Below, piece after piece: positions 23,359-31,358 of a stretch of 33,320 bases of DNA. The position numbers and the translations under genes are program-made. Source of the DNA: an uncultured Merdimonas sp. (lineage in GTDB: Bacteria; Bacillota; Clostridia; Lachnospirales; Lachnospiraceae). Location: assembly GCA_944375885.1 (NCBI GenBank), contig CALWBB010000010.1, forward strand, positions 1 through 33,320, given 5' to 3'. The notes beneath the pieces are model-generated. The model ran no database searches, was not told the DNA's origin, and saw only the letters and a program-made list of their open reading frames with translations. Numbering within the stretch: position 1 is the stretch's first letter; the number at the start of each line of letters is the position of its first letter.

Positions 23359-24780
23359 TTAAGGCTCTTTCACTTTCCAGTAACCGTTTCTGGCCGAACC
23401 TATCCTCTCTACTATTCCCATCTCATTCAATTCCTTTATACTTTTTTTTACAGCCCTTGATGTCACACCCAGCTTTTCGGCCATCGCCGCCTGCGTCACC
23501 CTTGGCTCCTCTAAAATCATTTCTATAATTTTTTGCTGTGTCTGATTCACAGTTTTTGGTGAACTTTTTAGTGAACCTTTTGGTGAACTTTGGTGAACTT
23601 CTGAGTAAGAAGGTCTATATAAATTCACTCTAAAACTGTCTCCAATTTCAAGCAATTCAGGTTCTCTGATTCCATATTCTCTACAGGAACTAAACATTCT
23701 CTTAATTCCAGTTCCCCAACTCTCAATAATCTTCATTCTGCTGAACACTTCTGCAATACATCTATTACGAATTTTGGATCCGCCTTCTTTAATCTGTTCA
23801 AGAGTAAGCCCTCCGTACAGCATCCCTGGAGAAGTTATTTCTACTCTGTCATCATACACCGCTACCTGCACACAAGCTTTATCCAAAAAGTTGCGGTGTG
23901 TTACAGCATTCACAATAGCCTCTCTAACTGCTTCTATTGGCAATTCATATCTATCAGATCTTATTAGTCCATTTATTTTCGCTCCCAGATTGATATGCTT
24001 TAATACAAATTCATAGGCTCCTTCAATTTGTTCATACAAAGGACCTTCAAAATCCTTTTTGTCAATAAACACAACTCTTTCTGTACCTTTAAACAGCGCA
24101 CACTGAATTTTAGCGAAGGGAAATATATTATTAGTCAATAAAACAAAAGCATTTGTAGGCACTAATTTTCCTTCCATACTTTTTAGAATTCCCCAATTGA
24201 CCAAATTTTGTACTGTAACATCTTTTACAGCCTCTTTTTCTCTTTTTGTTCCTGCTGCTTCTACCCTATACTTTTTGACAGCAGAACATAATTCTTCGGC
24301 CATCTTTTCATCATATTTCTGCCCTATACAGACCATTTCATCAAATGAACTATTATTTCCCTGCAATTCCAAATCTTTTAGAATCGCTTCATCAGCCAGT
24401 CTTGATGTCCCTGAAACTCTAATGTAGGTGCCTGCTTCTTTTCCCATTGATTTAATATAATAGGGCCTGCCTGCACCTGGGTATATCTTAATCACAATTA
24501 CACTTTTGCCTTGAATGGTATCTACGCTGATATTGGGAAATATTTGCGGATAACACATATCTGAAATAGTGTTGGAAATATTATCCATAATATTAAAAAC
24601 TTCATCTTTATCGACACCTACAACTTTTCGCGTTTTATCATCCACGCCAATAATAAGCTTTCCCCCTGCTGTATTAGCGAATGCAACGATGCTTTTTACA
24701 TATTTCTCACTTTTTTTTGGGATCTCAACTTTAAATTCTATATTTGACGACTCCCCTGCCCTAATTTCATCCTCTAACAT
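23359..24780 (-). CDS. AlbA_2 (Schlafen-like) and GHKL ATP-binding domain protein, putative regulator
   Basis: A 473-residue protein with three parts. An AlbA_2 domain spans about 1-125 (NIEFKVEIPKKSEKYVKSIVAFANTAGG, GKLIIGVDD). A GHKL-type ATPase region spans about 190-395 (EAIVNAVTHRNF N-box, IESWGTGIKRM). A C-terminal winged helix spans about 415-473. Members are annotated as ATP-dependent DNA-binding or regulator proteins, with unknown targets; some are linked to phage defence. Between ATPase and winged helix lies a Ser-Pro-Lys linker encoded by short repeats. Two 60-base lines sampled by eye (23941-24000, 24181-24240) each have 19 G or C, against 29 and 31 in two flanking lines, so this gene was probably acquired. 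AAGGG precedes the ATG. It is the only non-glycan gene in the window. Confidence 0.9.
   Translation of the reverse strand: MLEDEIRAGESSNIEFKVEIPKKSEKYVKSIVAFANTAGGKLIIGVDDKTRKVVGVDKDEVFNIMDNISNTISDMCYPQIFPNISVDTIQGKSVIVIKIYPGAGRPYYIKSMGKEAGTYIRVSGTSRLADEAILKDLELQGNNSSFDEMVCIGQKYDEKMAEELCSAVKKYRVEAAGTKREKEAVKDVTVQNLVNWGILKSMEGKLVPTNAFVLLTNNIFPFAKIQCALFKGTERVVFIDKKDFEGPLYEQIEGAYEFVLKHINLGAKINGLIRSDRYELPIEAVREAIVNAVTHRNFLDKACVQVAVYDDRVEITSPGMLYGGLTLEQIKEGGSKIRNRCIAEVFSRMKIIESWGTGIKRMFSSCREYGIREPELLEIGDSFRVNLYRPSYSEVHQSSPKGSLKSSPKTVNQTQQKIIEMILEEPRVTQAAMAEKLGVTSRAVKKSIKELNEMGIVERIGSARNGYWKVKEP
23559..23601 (-). repeat. Short degenerate repeats in the Ser-Pro-Lys linker
   Basis: On the plus strand four copies of GGTGAACTT or close variants occur at 23559-23567, 23571-23579, 23583-23591 and 23593-23601. 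Spacing is 12, 12 and 10 bases. On the coding strand they read GTTCACCAAA-like units. Three are read in one frame (Ser-Ser-Pro-Lys, Gly-Ser-Leu-Lys, Ser-Ser-Pro-Lys), and the 10-base unit in another (Val-His-Gln). They lie between the ATPase and winged-helix domains. Confidence 0.8.
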
Positions 24781-24826
24781 CTATCTGCCCTTCTTTCGAT
24801 GTTATCTTTTCAGAATACCATTCACA

Positions 24827-26665
24827 CTAGCCTTTTTTAGCCACTGAAAAGTCATACACCTCAAACACTCTTTCCCCATAGTCCAGCGTATCCACCAGCT
24901 CCCTCCCCAGATAATCCTCTCCATACAGGCTCGTATAATACCTGTCCATATACCGCAGGTTCACGTTTTCCAGGGAAATCACGTAGACATTCTCCTTTTC
25001 CACGATGTCCCGCTTCGGATCGCTGATTCCAAGCTTCTTATCCTTCTTATTTTCCAGCGGGGAAAAGGTATGCCAGCCGCCCACGGAAAGCAGGTTGGTA
25101 AAGTCAAAGTCCCGGCGGATCGTAAAATTATCCGTATAGGTCTCGATGGAAAAGGTCGTCATAAAATAGACATTTTCCATATGATCCGCCATATAGCGGT
25201 TCACGTCCAGGAATTCTTCATTGTAACTGCTGCGCCAGGCATTATTGCTTTTTACCTCTCCCCAGATATGAAAGGCAGCCAAAGAAAGTGCCAGGCAGGA
25301 CAGCGCCCATCCGGCAGCGCCAGGAAGAACTTTTCTAATCCAGAAACAGATTTCTGTGAATTTTCCTTTCTCTTCCCCATCTTTGCTTTGGGGTACTCCG
25401 GCGCTTTCCGCTCCTGGTTTTTTCCGCTCCAGCACTGCCGTACGGTACAGGACCGCCAGCATCGCAAAAATAGCCAGCAGGTACAGCGCGAAGCCCACCC
25501 GCTCCAGAATCCGGTTCCGATAACCAAGGTAGAACCAGTACAGAAGCACTACCACTGTCAGCACCAGCGAAAGCAAGCCCTGCTTTTTGCTCTTTGCAAG
25601 ACAAAAACCCAGCGTCGCTGCCGTAATGAACAGGCAGATCAGATTGGTTCCCCGGTAGGTATCTTTTCCCCAGTGCTCCCAGATCCCTTCCGCCGCTCCT
25701 GCAAGCCTTTCCTTTATGGAGTGCTGCGCCAGGTAACGCTCCCTGGAGCGCTCCGCAAGCGCATGCATTTTTTCACTGTACAGGTCATCTACCAGATACA
25801 GGGAGTACCGCTGCATATTTTCTGCTTCCTCCGGCGTGATTCCCAGAGAATCATATATTTCCGGATCTTCTTCATAGGTGGCAAGCCCATAATAATCCAT
25901 AATCGCTTCTCTGTCCAGATTATAGGCGAGAAATTCTTTCCATTCAGGCGAACGGTAGGCAAAAGCTTCGACGCCAAGCGCCAGCAGCACGCCCAGCAGC
26001 AGTCCCAGCGGAACTCCGAAATGGCGCAGCGTACCCGGCAGCTTTCCTTTTCCGGTAAAAACTGCATATTTCCAGCAAAAGCAAAGTCCGGCTATTGGGA
26101 GTACCATCAGAAATACATCATCACGGATCAACAGAGAAAACAGGATAAGGATAACCGCGATGCTTTCCTCCAGAATACTTTGAAAACGGTCTTCTGTCTC
26201 TGAGGTATAAAACAGGTAGATCCCAGCTGCCCCAGCGATAGCGGCTGTCACGGTCCACTGAAAAGCCGTAATGTGCTGAAGCCCCACGCAGGTAAACAAA
26301 AGAAGCGCCAGAATGGTATAGCCCGCCTTCCACAAAAATCCTTCCCGTGCCATGAAGCCTCTGTACAGGATCATCGCAAATGAGGCCAGGATGATCCCGA
26401 TCATGGTAAGCCCGTACCAGTCCAGCCCCGGAAGGGCCGCATACAGCCCGCTGATGACAAGCCCCAGCACATATTTCACATGGATCAGGTGGGCATCCGG
26501 CGTTCCTGTGATCACGCCTGCCGCCACATTACGCATAGCCACATCGTCATTGATATCGTAAATAAACGAAAACCGGGAATGAAGAAAAAGAAAATACAAA
26601 CCCATAATCCCAAAAGCCAGCGCAAGAGACGCCAGCATCCGGATTTTCACCTCTGTCCTTCTCAT
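24827..26665 (-). CDS. GT-C-like polytopic membrane protein, paralogue of 26700-28433
   Basis: A 612-residue protein with about eleven membrane helices and a C-terminal outer domain of about 120 residues. The first outer loop has FIYDINDDVAMRNVAAG then TGTPDAHLI (residues 34-61), with Asp40-Asp41 as the likely GT-C acidic pair. The same loop occurs in the next upstream gene. A second conserved region (about 260-310) contains MDYYGLATYEEDPE and YSLYLVDDL, and the C-terminal region has SVGGWHTFSPLENK. A GT-C fold and polyprenyl-sugar transfer are inferred from topology and the acidic loop, not from a recognised family. AGGAGGAGG precedes the ATG. Two such proteins beside a polyprenyl-type GT2 suggest two successive or alternative additions of the same donor. 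Confidence 0.75.
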   Translation of the reverse strand: MRRTEVKIRMLASLALAFGIMGLYFLFLHSRFSFIYDINDDVAMRNVAAGVITGTPDAHLIHVKYVLGLVISGLYAALPGLDWYGLTMIGIILASFAMILYRGFMAREGFLWKAGYTILALLLFTCVGLQHITAFQWTVTAAIAGAAGIYLFYTSETEDRFQSILEESIAVILILFSLLIRDDVFLMVLPIAGLCFCWKYAVFTGKGKLPGTLRHFGVPLGLLLGVLLALGVEAFAYRSPEWKEFLAYNLDREAIMDYYGLATYEEDPEIYDSLGITPEEAENMQRYSLYLVDDLYSEKMHALAERSRERYLAQHSIKERLAGAAEGIWEHWGKDTYRGTNLICLFITAATLGFCLAKSKKQGLLSLVLTVVVLLYWFYLGYRNRILERVGFALYLLAIFAMLAVLYRTAVLERKKPGAESAGVPQSKDGEEKGKFTEICFWIRKVLPGAAGWALSCLALSLAAFHIWGEVKSNNAWRSSYNEEFLDVNRYMADHMENVYFMTTFSIETYTDNFTIRRDFDFTNLLSVGGWHTFSPLENKKDKKLGISDPKRDIVEKENVYVISLENVNLRYMDRYYTSLYGEDYLGRELVDTLDYGERVFEVYDFSVAKKG

Positions 26666-26699
26666 GTTCCTTCCTCCTCCTTGTCCCGGCAGCCCTCTG

Positions 26700-28433
26700 T
26701 CATCCAGCGCTCACCTGATACAGATAATAATTTCTGCCTCCCACAGTCTCGGTCCTTTGGCAGACCAGAGTGCATCCGGGATATTTCTCCTGGAAATAGT
26801 CTCCCAAAAAGCCGGGATCCTCCACATCCCTTACCACAAGATAAGCATTGGGATTCTGGAGAATTGTCTCCTCCACATCCTGGATTCCAAGCGCTTCCAT
26901 GCGTTCCGCATCCAGAGGCGAGGTACTGTACCAGTCTCCCAAGGTCAGGCAGTTATTGAGCTGCGGGGAATACTCTGTGGTAACTTTGGCCCCGCCCACC
27001 GGCTCTGCCATAAAGGTCTCTATGAAATAGAGGTTTTCCGGATGCTCCTGGCAGCTTTGCTTGAACTGTTGGTAACTATCGTCCATCGCCAGCTTCTCCT
27101 CATTGGCTTTCACAGAAGCCTTCCACTGAAAAGCCGCTGCCACCAGGAAGCATACCAGCAGGGCCAGCATAACGGTATTCCCGCCTCTGCCCTGCTTTTT
27201 TCGCCTCTCCCAGAGGAGAAGGAACACCCCAGCCATCCCCGCCAAGCCGACCAAGTGCATAGAAAAGGCAACCCGCTCCGGCAGTCTTCCCATAAAGCCA
27301 AGATACAGCCATAGAGTTCCTTCTGCGCCAAGGAAAAGCAACAGCGAAAGAAACGCCTTCCTGCAGTGCCGGAAAGCCAGCAGCAACGCTCCTGCCAGAA
27401 ACAGAAGAAACGGAATGCTGGCCGTACAATACTTTTGATCTGCCGCCTGCTCTGCCGCAAGCTTTAAGCCGTTCCAGAGCCTGCTTTTAAGACCCTGTGC
27501 CTGCCCGTTCTGTCTTTCAGCCTCTTCCCCCAGCCGGGACATCTGCTCCGCGTCCATACCATCTACCAGGTACAACGCATAATGGCGCAGATTCCGAAGC
27601 TCAGCCTCATCAATTCCTTCTTCGTCAAAAAAAGAAGGATTTTTTTCATAGGCAGGCACTCCGTAATAATCATAGATATCTGAGCGCGCCGACTGAAAAG
27701 TCCCAAAACGCTCCCATCCCTCCGTGTTATAAGCCTGCCGTTCCACCAGCAGCATCAGCCCCAGCGTCAGGAAAACAGTCGCCGGAAGGATGATTTCTCT
27801 CCATACCACCTGTATCCGGCCATTCTCTTTTCGGAAAAACTTCCATAAAAAGGAAATCCAAAGTCCCGGCAGCACCATAAGAAATACATCGTCCCGAATT
27901 CCATAGGTTAGTATCAGCAGGAACCAGACAAGAACGCTGTCCAAAATCCGCTGTTCCCTTCCAGCGTCCTCACGCATCGTAATGTAAAGATAGAGGCCTG
28001 ACGCTCCTGCTGCTGCCGCGCTTACCGTCCACTCAAACTGCGCGGCATGAAAAATCATCGCACAGCCGAAAACACCAAGCGACAGTCCCACATATACAGC
28101 TTTCCAGCCCAGCGTTCTATCCGCAGACAAGCCCCGGTACAGCACCGCCGCAAGCCCCAGAAAAATCACTCCGGCCATAAAAAAACCATACCAATCCACA
28201 GACGGCAGCAAAAGATACATCCGGCTCAGCAAAAATCCAAGAACATACTGCATAAAAATCAGATGCCCGTCCGGCGTCCCCGTAAAGGCTCCAGACGCGA
28301 TATCACGCATAATGATATCATCTGCGATCGCGTAAATGAAGCCTATGGAATGATATACCAGCACCCCGAAAATCAATGTAAGAAAAACAGACGCCGCCAG
28401 TGCCGCGCCTGTCATTCCTCTCCTTTTTTTCAT
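26700..28433 (-). CDS. GT-C-like polytopic membrane protein, paralogue of 24827-26665
   Basis: A 577-residue membrane protein sharing topology and motifs with the neighbouring gene: FIYAIADDIIMRDIASG and TGTPDGHLI (residues 32-59, with Asp38-Asp39), a middle YDYYGVPAYEKNP and HYALYLVDGM, and a C-terminal outer region with TLGDWYSTSPLDAERM. Conservation is strongest in these three places, so they probably build the active site. The ATG overlaps the TGA of the upstream GT2 gene as ATGA, with GGAGGAG five bases away, so the transferase and this protein are translationally coupled. I infer use of the polyprenyl-phosphate sugar that the GT2 makes. No named family recognised. Confidence 0.75.
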   Translation of the reverse strand: MKKRRGMTGAALAASVFLTLIFGVLVYHSIGFIYAIADDIIMRDIASGAFTGTPDGHLIFMQYVLGFLLSRMYLLLPSVDWYGFFMAGVIFLGLAAVLYRGLSADRTLGWKAVYVGLSLGVFGCAMIFHAAQFEWTVSAAAAGASGLYLYITMREDAGREQRILDSVLVWFLLILTYGIRDDVFLMVLPGLWISFLWKFFRKENGRIQVVWREIILPATVFLTLGLMLLVERQAYNTEGWERFGTFQSARSDIYDYYGVPAYEKNPSFFDEEGIDEAELRNLRHYALYLVDGMDAEQMSRLGEEAERQNGQAQGLKSRLWNGLKLAAEQAADQKYCTASIPFLLFLAGALLLAFRHCRKAFLSLLLFLGAEGTLWLYLGFMGRLPERVAFSMHLVGLAGMAGVFLLLWERRKKQGRGGNTVMLALLVCFLVAAAFQWKASVKANEEKLAMDDSYQQFKQSCQEHPENLYFIETFMAEPVGGAKVTTEYSPQLNNCLTLGDWYSTSPLDAERMEALGIQDVEETILQNPNAYLVVRDVEDPGFLGDYFQEKYPGCTLVCQRTETVGGRNYYLYQVSAG

Positions 28434-29407
28434 CTATTCTCCTCCGCCTGGGAAGCTTCCTGCCCTCTGGCAGCCCTCTTCCCCTCAAAGCTCTCCTTCG
28501 CCTGGATCAGCCGCATCTCAAAATCCTGCTTGTTCTTCTGCTCCATGCTCTGGAGAACCAGGCCCGCGAACAGGGACTGCAGGGCCGCTATCAGCACAAA
28601 GCCGCAGACGATGAGCGTCGGGAACCTGGGCACCAGGCCTGTGCGCCCGTACTCCGCCAGGATCGGAACCAGGAACACCACTGCCAGCACAGCCAAAATT
28701 CCCGAAAGCAGGGAAAAGAAGGCCAAAGGCTTGTAATTCTTATAGAGGCTTAAGATCCGGCTTAAGACCTTCAGGCCATCGGAAAAGGTATTGAGCTTGG
28801 AGACGCTGCCCTCCGGCCGATCGCGGTAGTCAATCACCACATGATCCACCTGCATATGCTTGTCCGCCGCGTGGATGCTCATCTCCGTCTCGATCTCAAA
28901 GCCACGGGACAATACCGGGAAGGTCTTCACAAACTGGTAGCTGAAGGCCCGGTAGCCTGTCATAATATCCTGAATATTCGTATCGAAAAACCGGTTAATG
29001 CAGTTTTTCACGAAAGAATTCCCAAAATTGTGGAAGGGCCGCTTGTTTTCCGTGTAATAGGTGGATGACAGCCTGTCTCCCACGACCATGTCCGCCTGTT
29101 CCTCCCGGACCTTTCGGACCATCTCCTGAGCGGCCTCCGCCGGGTAAGTATCGTCGCCATCCACCATGAGATAGACTTCCGCATCGATCTCCCGGAACAT
29201 CCTGCGGATGACGTTTCCCTTTCCCTGCTGGTACTCATGGCGCACCACAGCGCCGGCAGCAGCGGCAAGCTCTGCCGTCCCATCCGTGGAATTATTGTCA
29301 TAGACGTAGACCGCCGCCTCCGGCAGAACCCGCCGGAAATCCTCCACGACCTTTTTTACCGTTTTGCTCTCATTGTAGCAGGGGACAAGCACCGCTATCT
29401 TATCCAT
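28430..29407 (-). CDS. Polyprenyl/dolichyl-phosphate-type GT2 with C-terminal membrane helices
   Basis: A 325-residue enzyme of the DPM1-like branch of GT2, which load sugars on polyprenyl phosphate. The GT-A domain shows IAVLVPCYNESKTV, VYVYDNNSTDGT, QGKGNVIRRMF near 61-71 and the metal site LMVDGDDTYP with Asp83, Asp85 and Asp86, then MTGYRAFS and GFEIETEMSIHA. Two membrane helices at about 227-250 and 263-287 follow, then a hydrophilic tail of about 37 residues. GGAGG lies nine bases before the ATG. The two GT-C-like genes that follow are its likely users. This is a second polyprenyl-sugar maker besides the GtrB/ArnC-like one at 11051, so two different lipid-linked donors are likely. Confidence 0.9.
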   Translation of the reverse strand: MDKIAVLVPCYNESKTVKKVVEDFRRVLPEAAVYVYDNNSTDGTAELAAAAGAVVRHEYQQGKGNVIRRMFREIDAEVYLMVDGDDTYPAEAAQEMVRKVREEQADMVVGDRLSSTYYTENKRPFHNFGNSFVKNCINRFFDTNIQDIMTGYRAFSYQFVKTFPVLSRGFEIETEMSIHAADKHMQVDHVVIDYRDRPEGSVSKLNTFSDGLKVLSRILSLYKNYKPLAFFSLLSGILAVLAVVFLVPILAEYGRTGLVPRFPTLIVCGFVLIAALQSLFAGLVLQSMEQKNKQDFEMRLIQAKESFEGKRAARGQEASQAEENR

Positions 29408-29423
29408 ATCCTACGTCCTCCGT

Positions 29424-31319
29424 CTATGATAATCCATTTTTTGCTGTTTCCTTCGCTGACATAGCGTCTCCCTTTTCACTCCATACTGTCCAGATGAGAT
29501 AGGCCAGAAGGGGAGCACAGGCGATAAAGGGGTAATGGTACCGCATCTTCACCACTGGACCCAGAAGGTTCGTCAGGAAATAGGCCCCGAATGGTACGAG
29601 CACCCAGGCCCTCCTCCACTGCTTCCCATACAGCGCCAGGAGGCAGGCAAATAGCCACAGCCAGGTGTAAATTCCCAGGTTAAAGAGCGCCGATACCACC
29701 GGAACCCTCTGGAAGGAAGACTCATTTCCGATTTTCCGGTAGAATTCCGACAGCGCCGGAATCTTCGATTCCATCTCCACATCGATATCTTCCCGGAAAT
29801 CCTTGCAGTAGTATTCAAAATAATCCCTTCCATTCCGTGTATCCTCAATCGAATTTCCCGGATACCAGTACCCGAAGGTATTCGCCAGGAAGGAGTCTAT
29901 ATAGATTTTCTTATGCCGCATACCTGCGGAAAACCAGGCTTTCAGGAAGGGAGCTGGATCCTCCGCAAATTTCTTCCCATGAAAGTATGCCTTCACCGGA
30001 TCCGCGAACCGGGAGAGATAGGAATTCAGCCCCTCCTCGTCCATAACAGACAGGAAGCCTTCCTTTTCCTCCTCTGTCAGTCCCTGGTTGTCCAGGTTCC
30101 AGACACGGGCGGCCTGCTGCATCAGCACGCTGCACATCTCCCGCGGGTCTCCCGCCTCTATGCCAAGGAGGCTGTAGACCGGGCCGTTGTAAATCCCATA
30201 GAGGCCCAGGCAGATCACCGCCAGCAGCAGCATCCTCTTCCAGAAGCGCCGGAACGCAAAGAGCAGGAACGGCACCGTAAGAAGAAAGGTGTGAAACCCG
30301 TTATTGCGCAGGGCAAACAGGAAAAACACGTTGGCGCAGAACAAGACCTGCCTTTTCCAGGAGGAAAAGAAGGCTTCCCCGTCCTCCGCCATCCAAAACA
30401 GCTGCACGATAAAGACCGCGAACACTGCCGTAAAAAGCGAATCCTTGGTGGCGCACAGCGCCATCAGCCCGTTCACTGGATGGAACCCCAGGAACAGGAG
30501 GTTTCCAATCTGAAGCCAGAGGGGCGTCCTTCTCTTGCGCAGAAACAGGCAGATGTATGCGTAAAGCAGCGACATCAAAAGCATCTGCACCAGTGAGTAT
30601 AAAAGCGCTCCCGTCTGGTTCCCGGCCTGCCCGCCTCCAGACAGCGCGTGTCCCAGCATCCGCGTCACGCCCAGAAGAGCCGTATGCAGGATCGGATGAT
30701 GGCCTGTCACCTCACCGTCCACAAAGGCCGCCAGCTGCCAGCCGCAGTCGTAGGAAAAGATTCCCGGCCAGGCCGCCAGGAGCACCGGACCCCAGGCCAG
30801 AAAGAGGACGCCCGCGCAGAGCAGATAAAACTGCCGATCCGAGAGCTTTGAAAGCCAGAGGCCTCTCTCTGCCGTCTCCGCTCCTTTCTGCTTATCCCTT
30901 TCCTCATCCTGCCTGCCTCTTCCTTCGCCGGCATACAGCGCCCTTAAGCCAAAGCCCGTACAGATGCCAAAAAAGGGCGTCAGGCATAAAAGCGCCGGAA
31001 AGACTTCCGGATTCCAGATGGTATCTGTGTAGTTCAAGGAGAAGCCAAAAGACGTAAGCGCCGCGAAGAGAAGCCCTCCGGCCAGAGAAAAGACGGCCAG
31101 TCTCCGGAATACCCTTCCCTGGAAGAACCGAAGCCCCAGATACAGAAAGGCGCCGAACGCCAGGACACCAAGCACGCTGTTGGAAAACATGGTGCTCTCC
31201 CCGCGTATCTGGTAGAGCAGGTTAAAGCCTGTGACAGCCAGGAAGGCCGAAAGCGCTGCTATGCTGTTTCCTATGATTCTGCCTGTTCTGTTTTCATCCC
31301 AGGACTTTCTTCCCGCCAT
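29424..31319 (-). CDS. DUF6020-like polytopic membrane protein, possible GT-C enzyme
   Basis: A 631-residue protein with about twelve to thirteen membrane helices, resembling DUF6020 proteins common in Lachnospiraceae surface-glycan loci. After a helix near 165-183 the outer loop reads WPGIFSYDCGWQLAAF with Asp191 and then HHPILHT near 207-213. Acidic and His residues there would suit a GT-C active site, but the biochemical function has not been shown. A large outer loop at about 395-500 is rich in charged residues, with SIEDTRNGRDYFEYYCKDF near its end. A GGGAG just upstream of the ATG serves as ribosome binding site, and the gene starts 39 bases after the tandem glycosyltransferase gene. 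A polymerase of the Wzy type is an alternative. Confidence 0.8.
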   Translation of the reverse strand: MAGRKSWDENRTGRIIGNSIAALSAFLAVTGFNLLYQIRGESTMFSNSVLGVLAFGAFLYLGLRFFQGRVFRRLAVFSLAGGLLFAALTSFGFSLNYTDTIWNPEVFPALLCLTPFFGICTGFGLRALYAGEGRGRQDEERDKQKGAETAERGLWLSKLSDRQFYLLCAGVLFLAWGPVLLAAWPGIFSYDCGWQLAAFVDGEVTGHHPILHTALLGVTRMLGHALSGGGQAGNQTGALLYSLVQMLLMSLLYAYICLFLRKRRTPLWLQIGNLLFLGFHPVNGLMALCATKDSLFTAVFAVFIVQLFWMAEDGEAFFSSWKRQVLFCANVFFLFALRNNGFHTFLLTVPFLLFAFRRFWKRMLLLAVICLGLYGIYNGPVYSLLGIEAGDPREMCSVLMQQAARVWNLDNQGLTEEEKEGFLSVMDEEGLNSYLSRFADPVKAYFHGKKFAEDPAPFLKAWFSAGMRHKKIYIDSFLANTFGYWYPGNSIEDTRNGRDYFEYYCKDFREDIDVEMESKIPALSEFYRKIGNESSFQRVPVVSALFNLGIYTWLWLFACLLALYGKQWRRAWVLVPFGAYFLTNLLGPVVKMRYHYPFIACAPLLAYLIWTVWSEKGDAMSAKETAKNGLS

Positions 31320-31358
31320 GCTCTCTCCCTGCTTCTGCCTTTCTTTGCTTATATTTCC

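Noticed and set aside
25070-26203. Plus-strand open frame of 377 codons
   Set aside because: It mirrors the GT-C-like gene on the minus strand, which has clear membrane helices and a strong ribosome binding site; the plus-strand product looks like random basic sequence.
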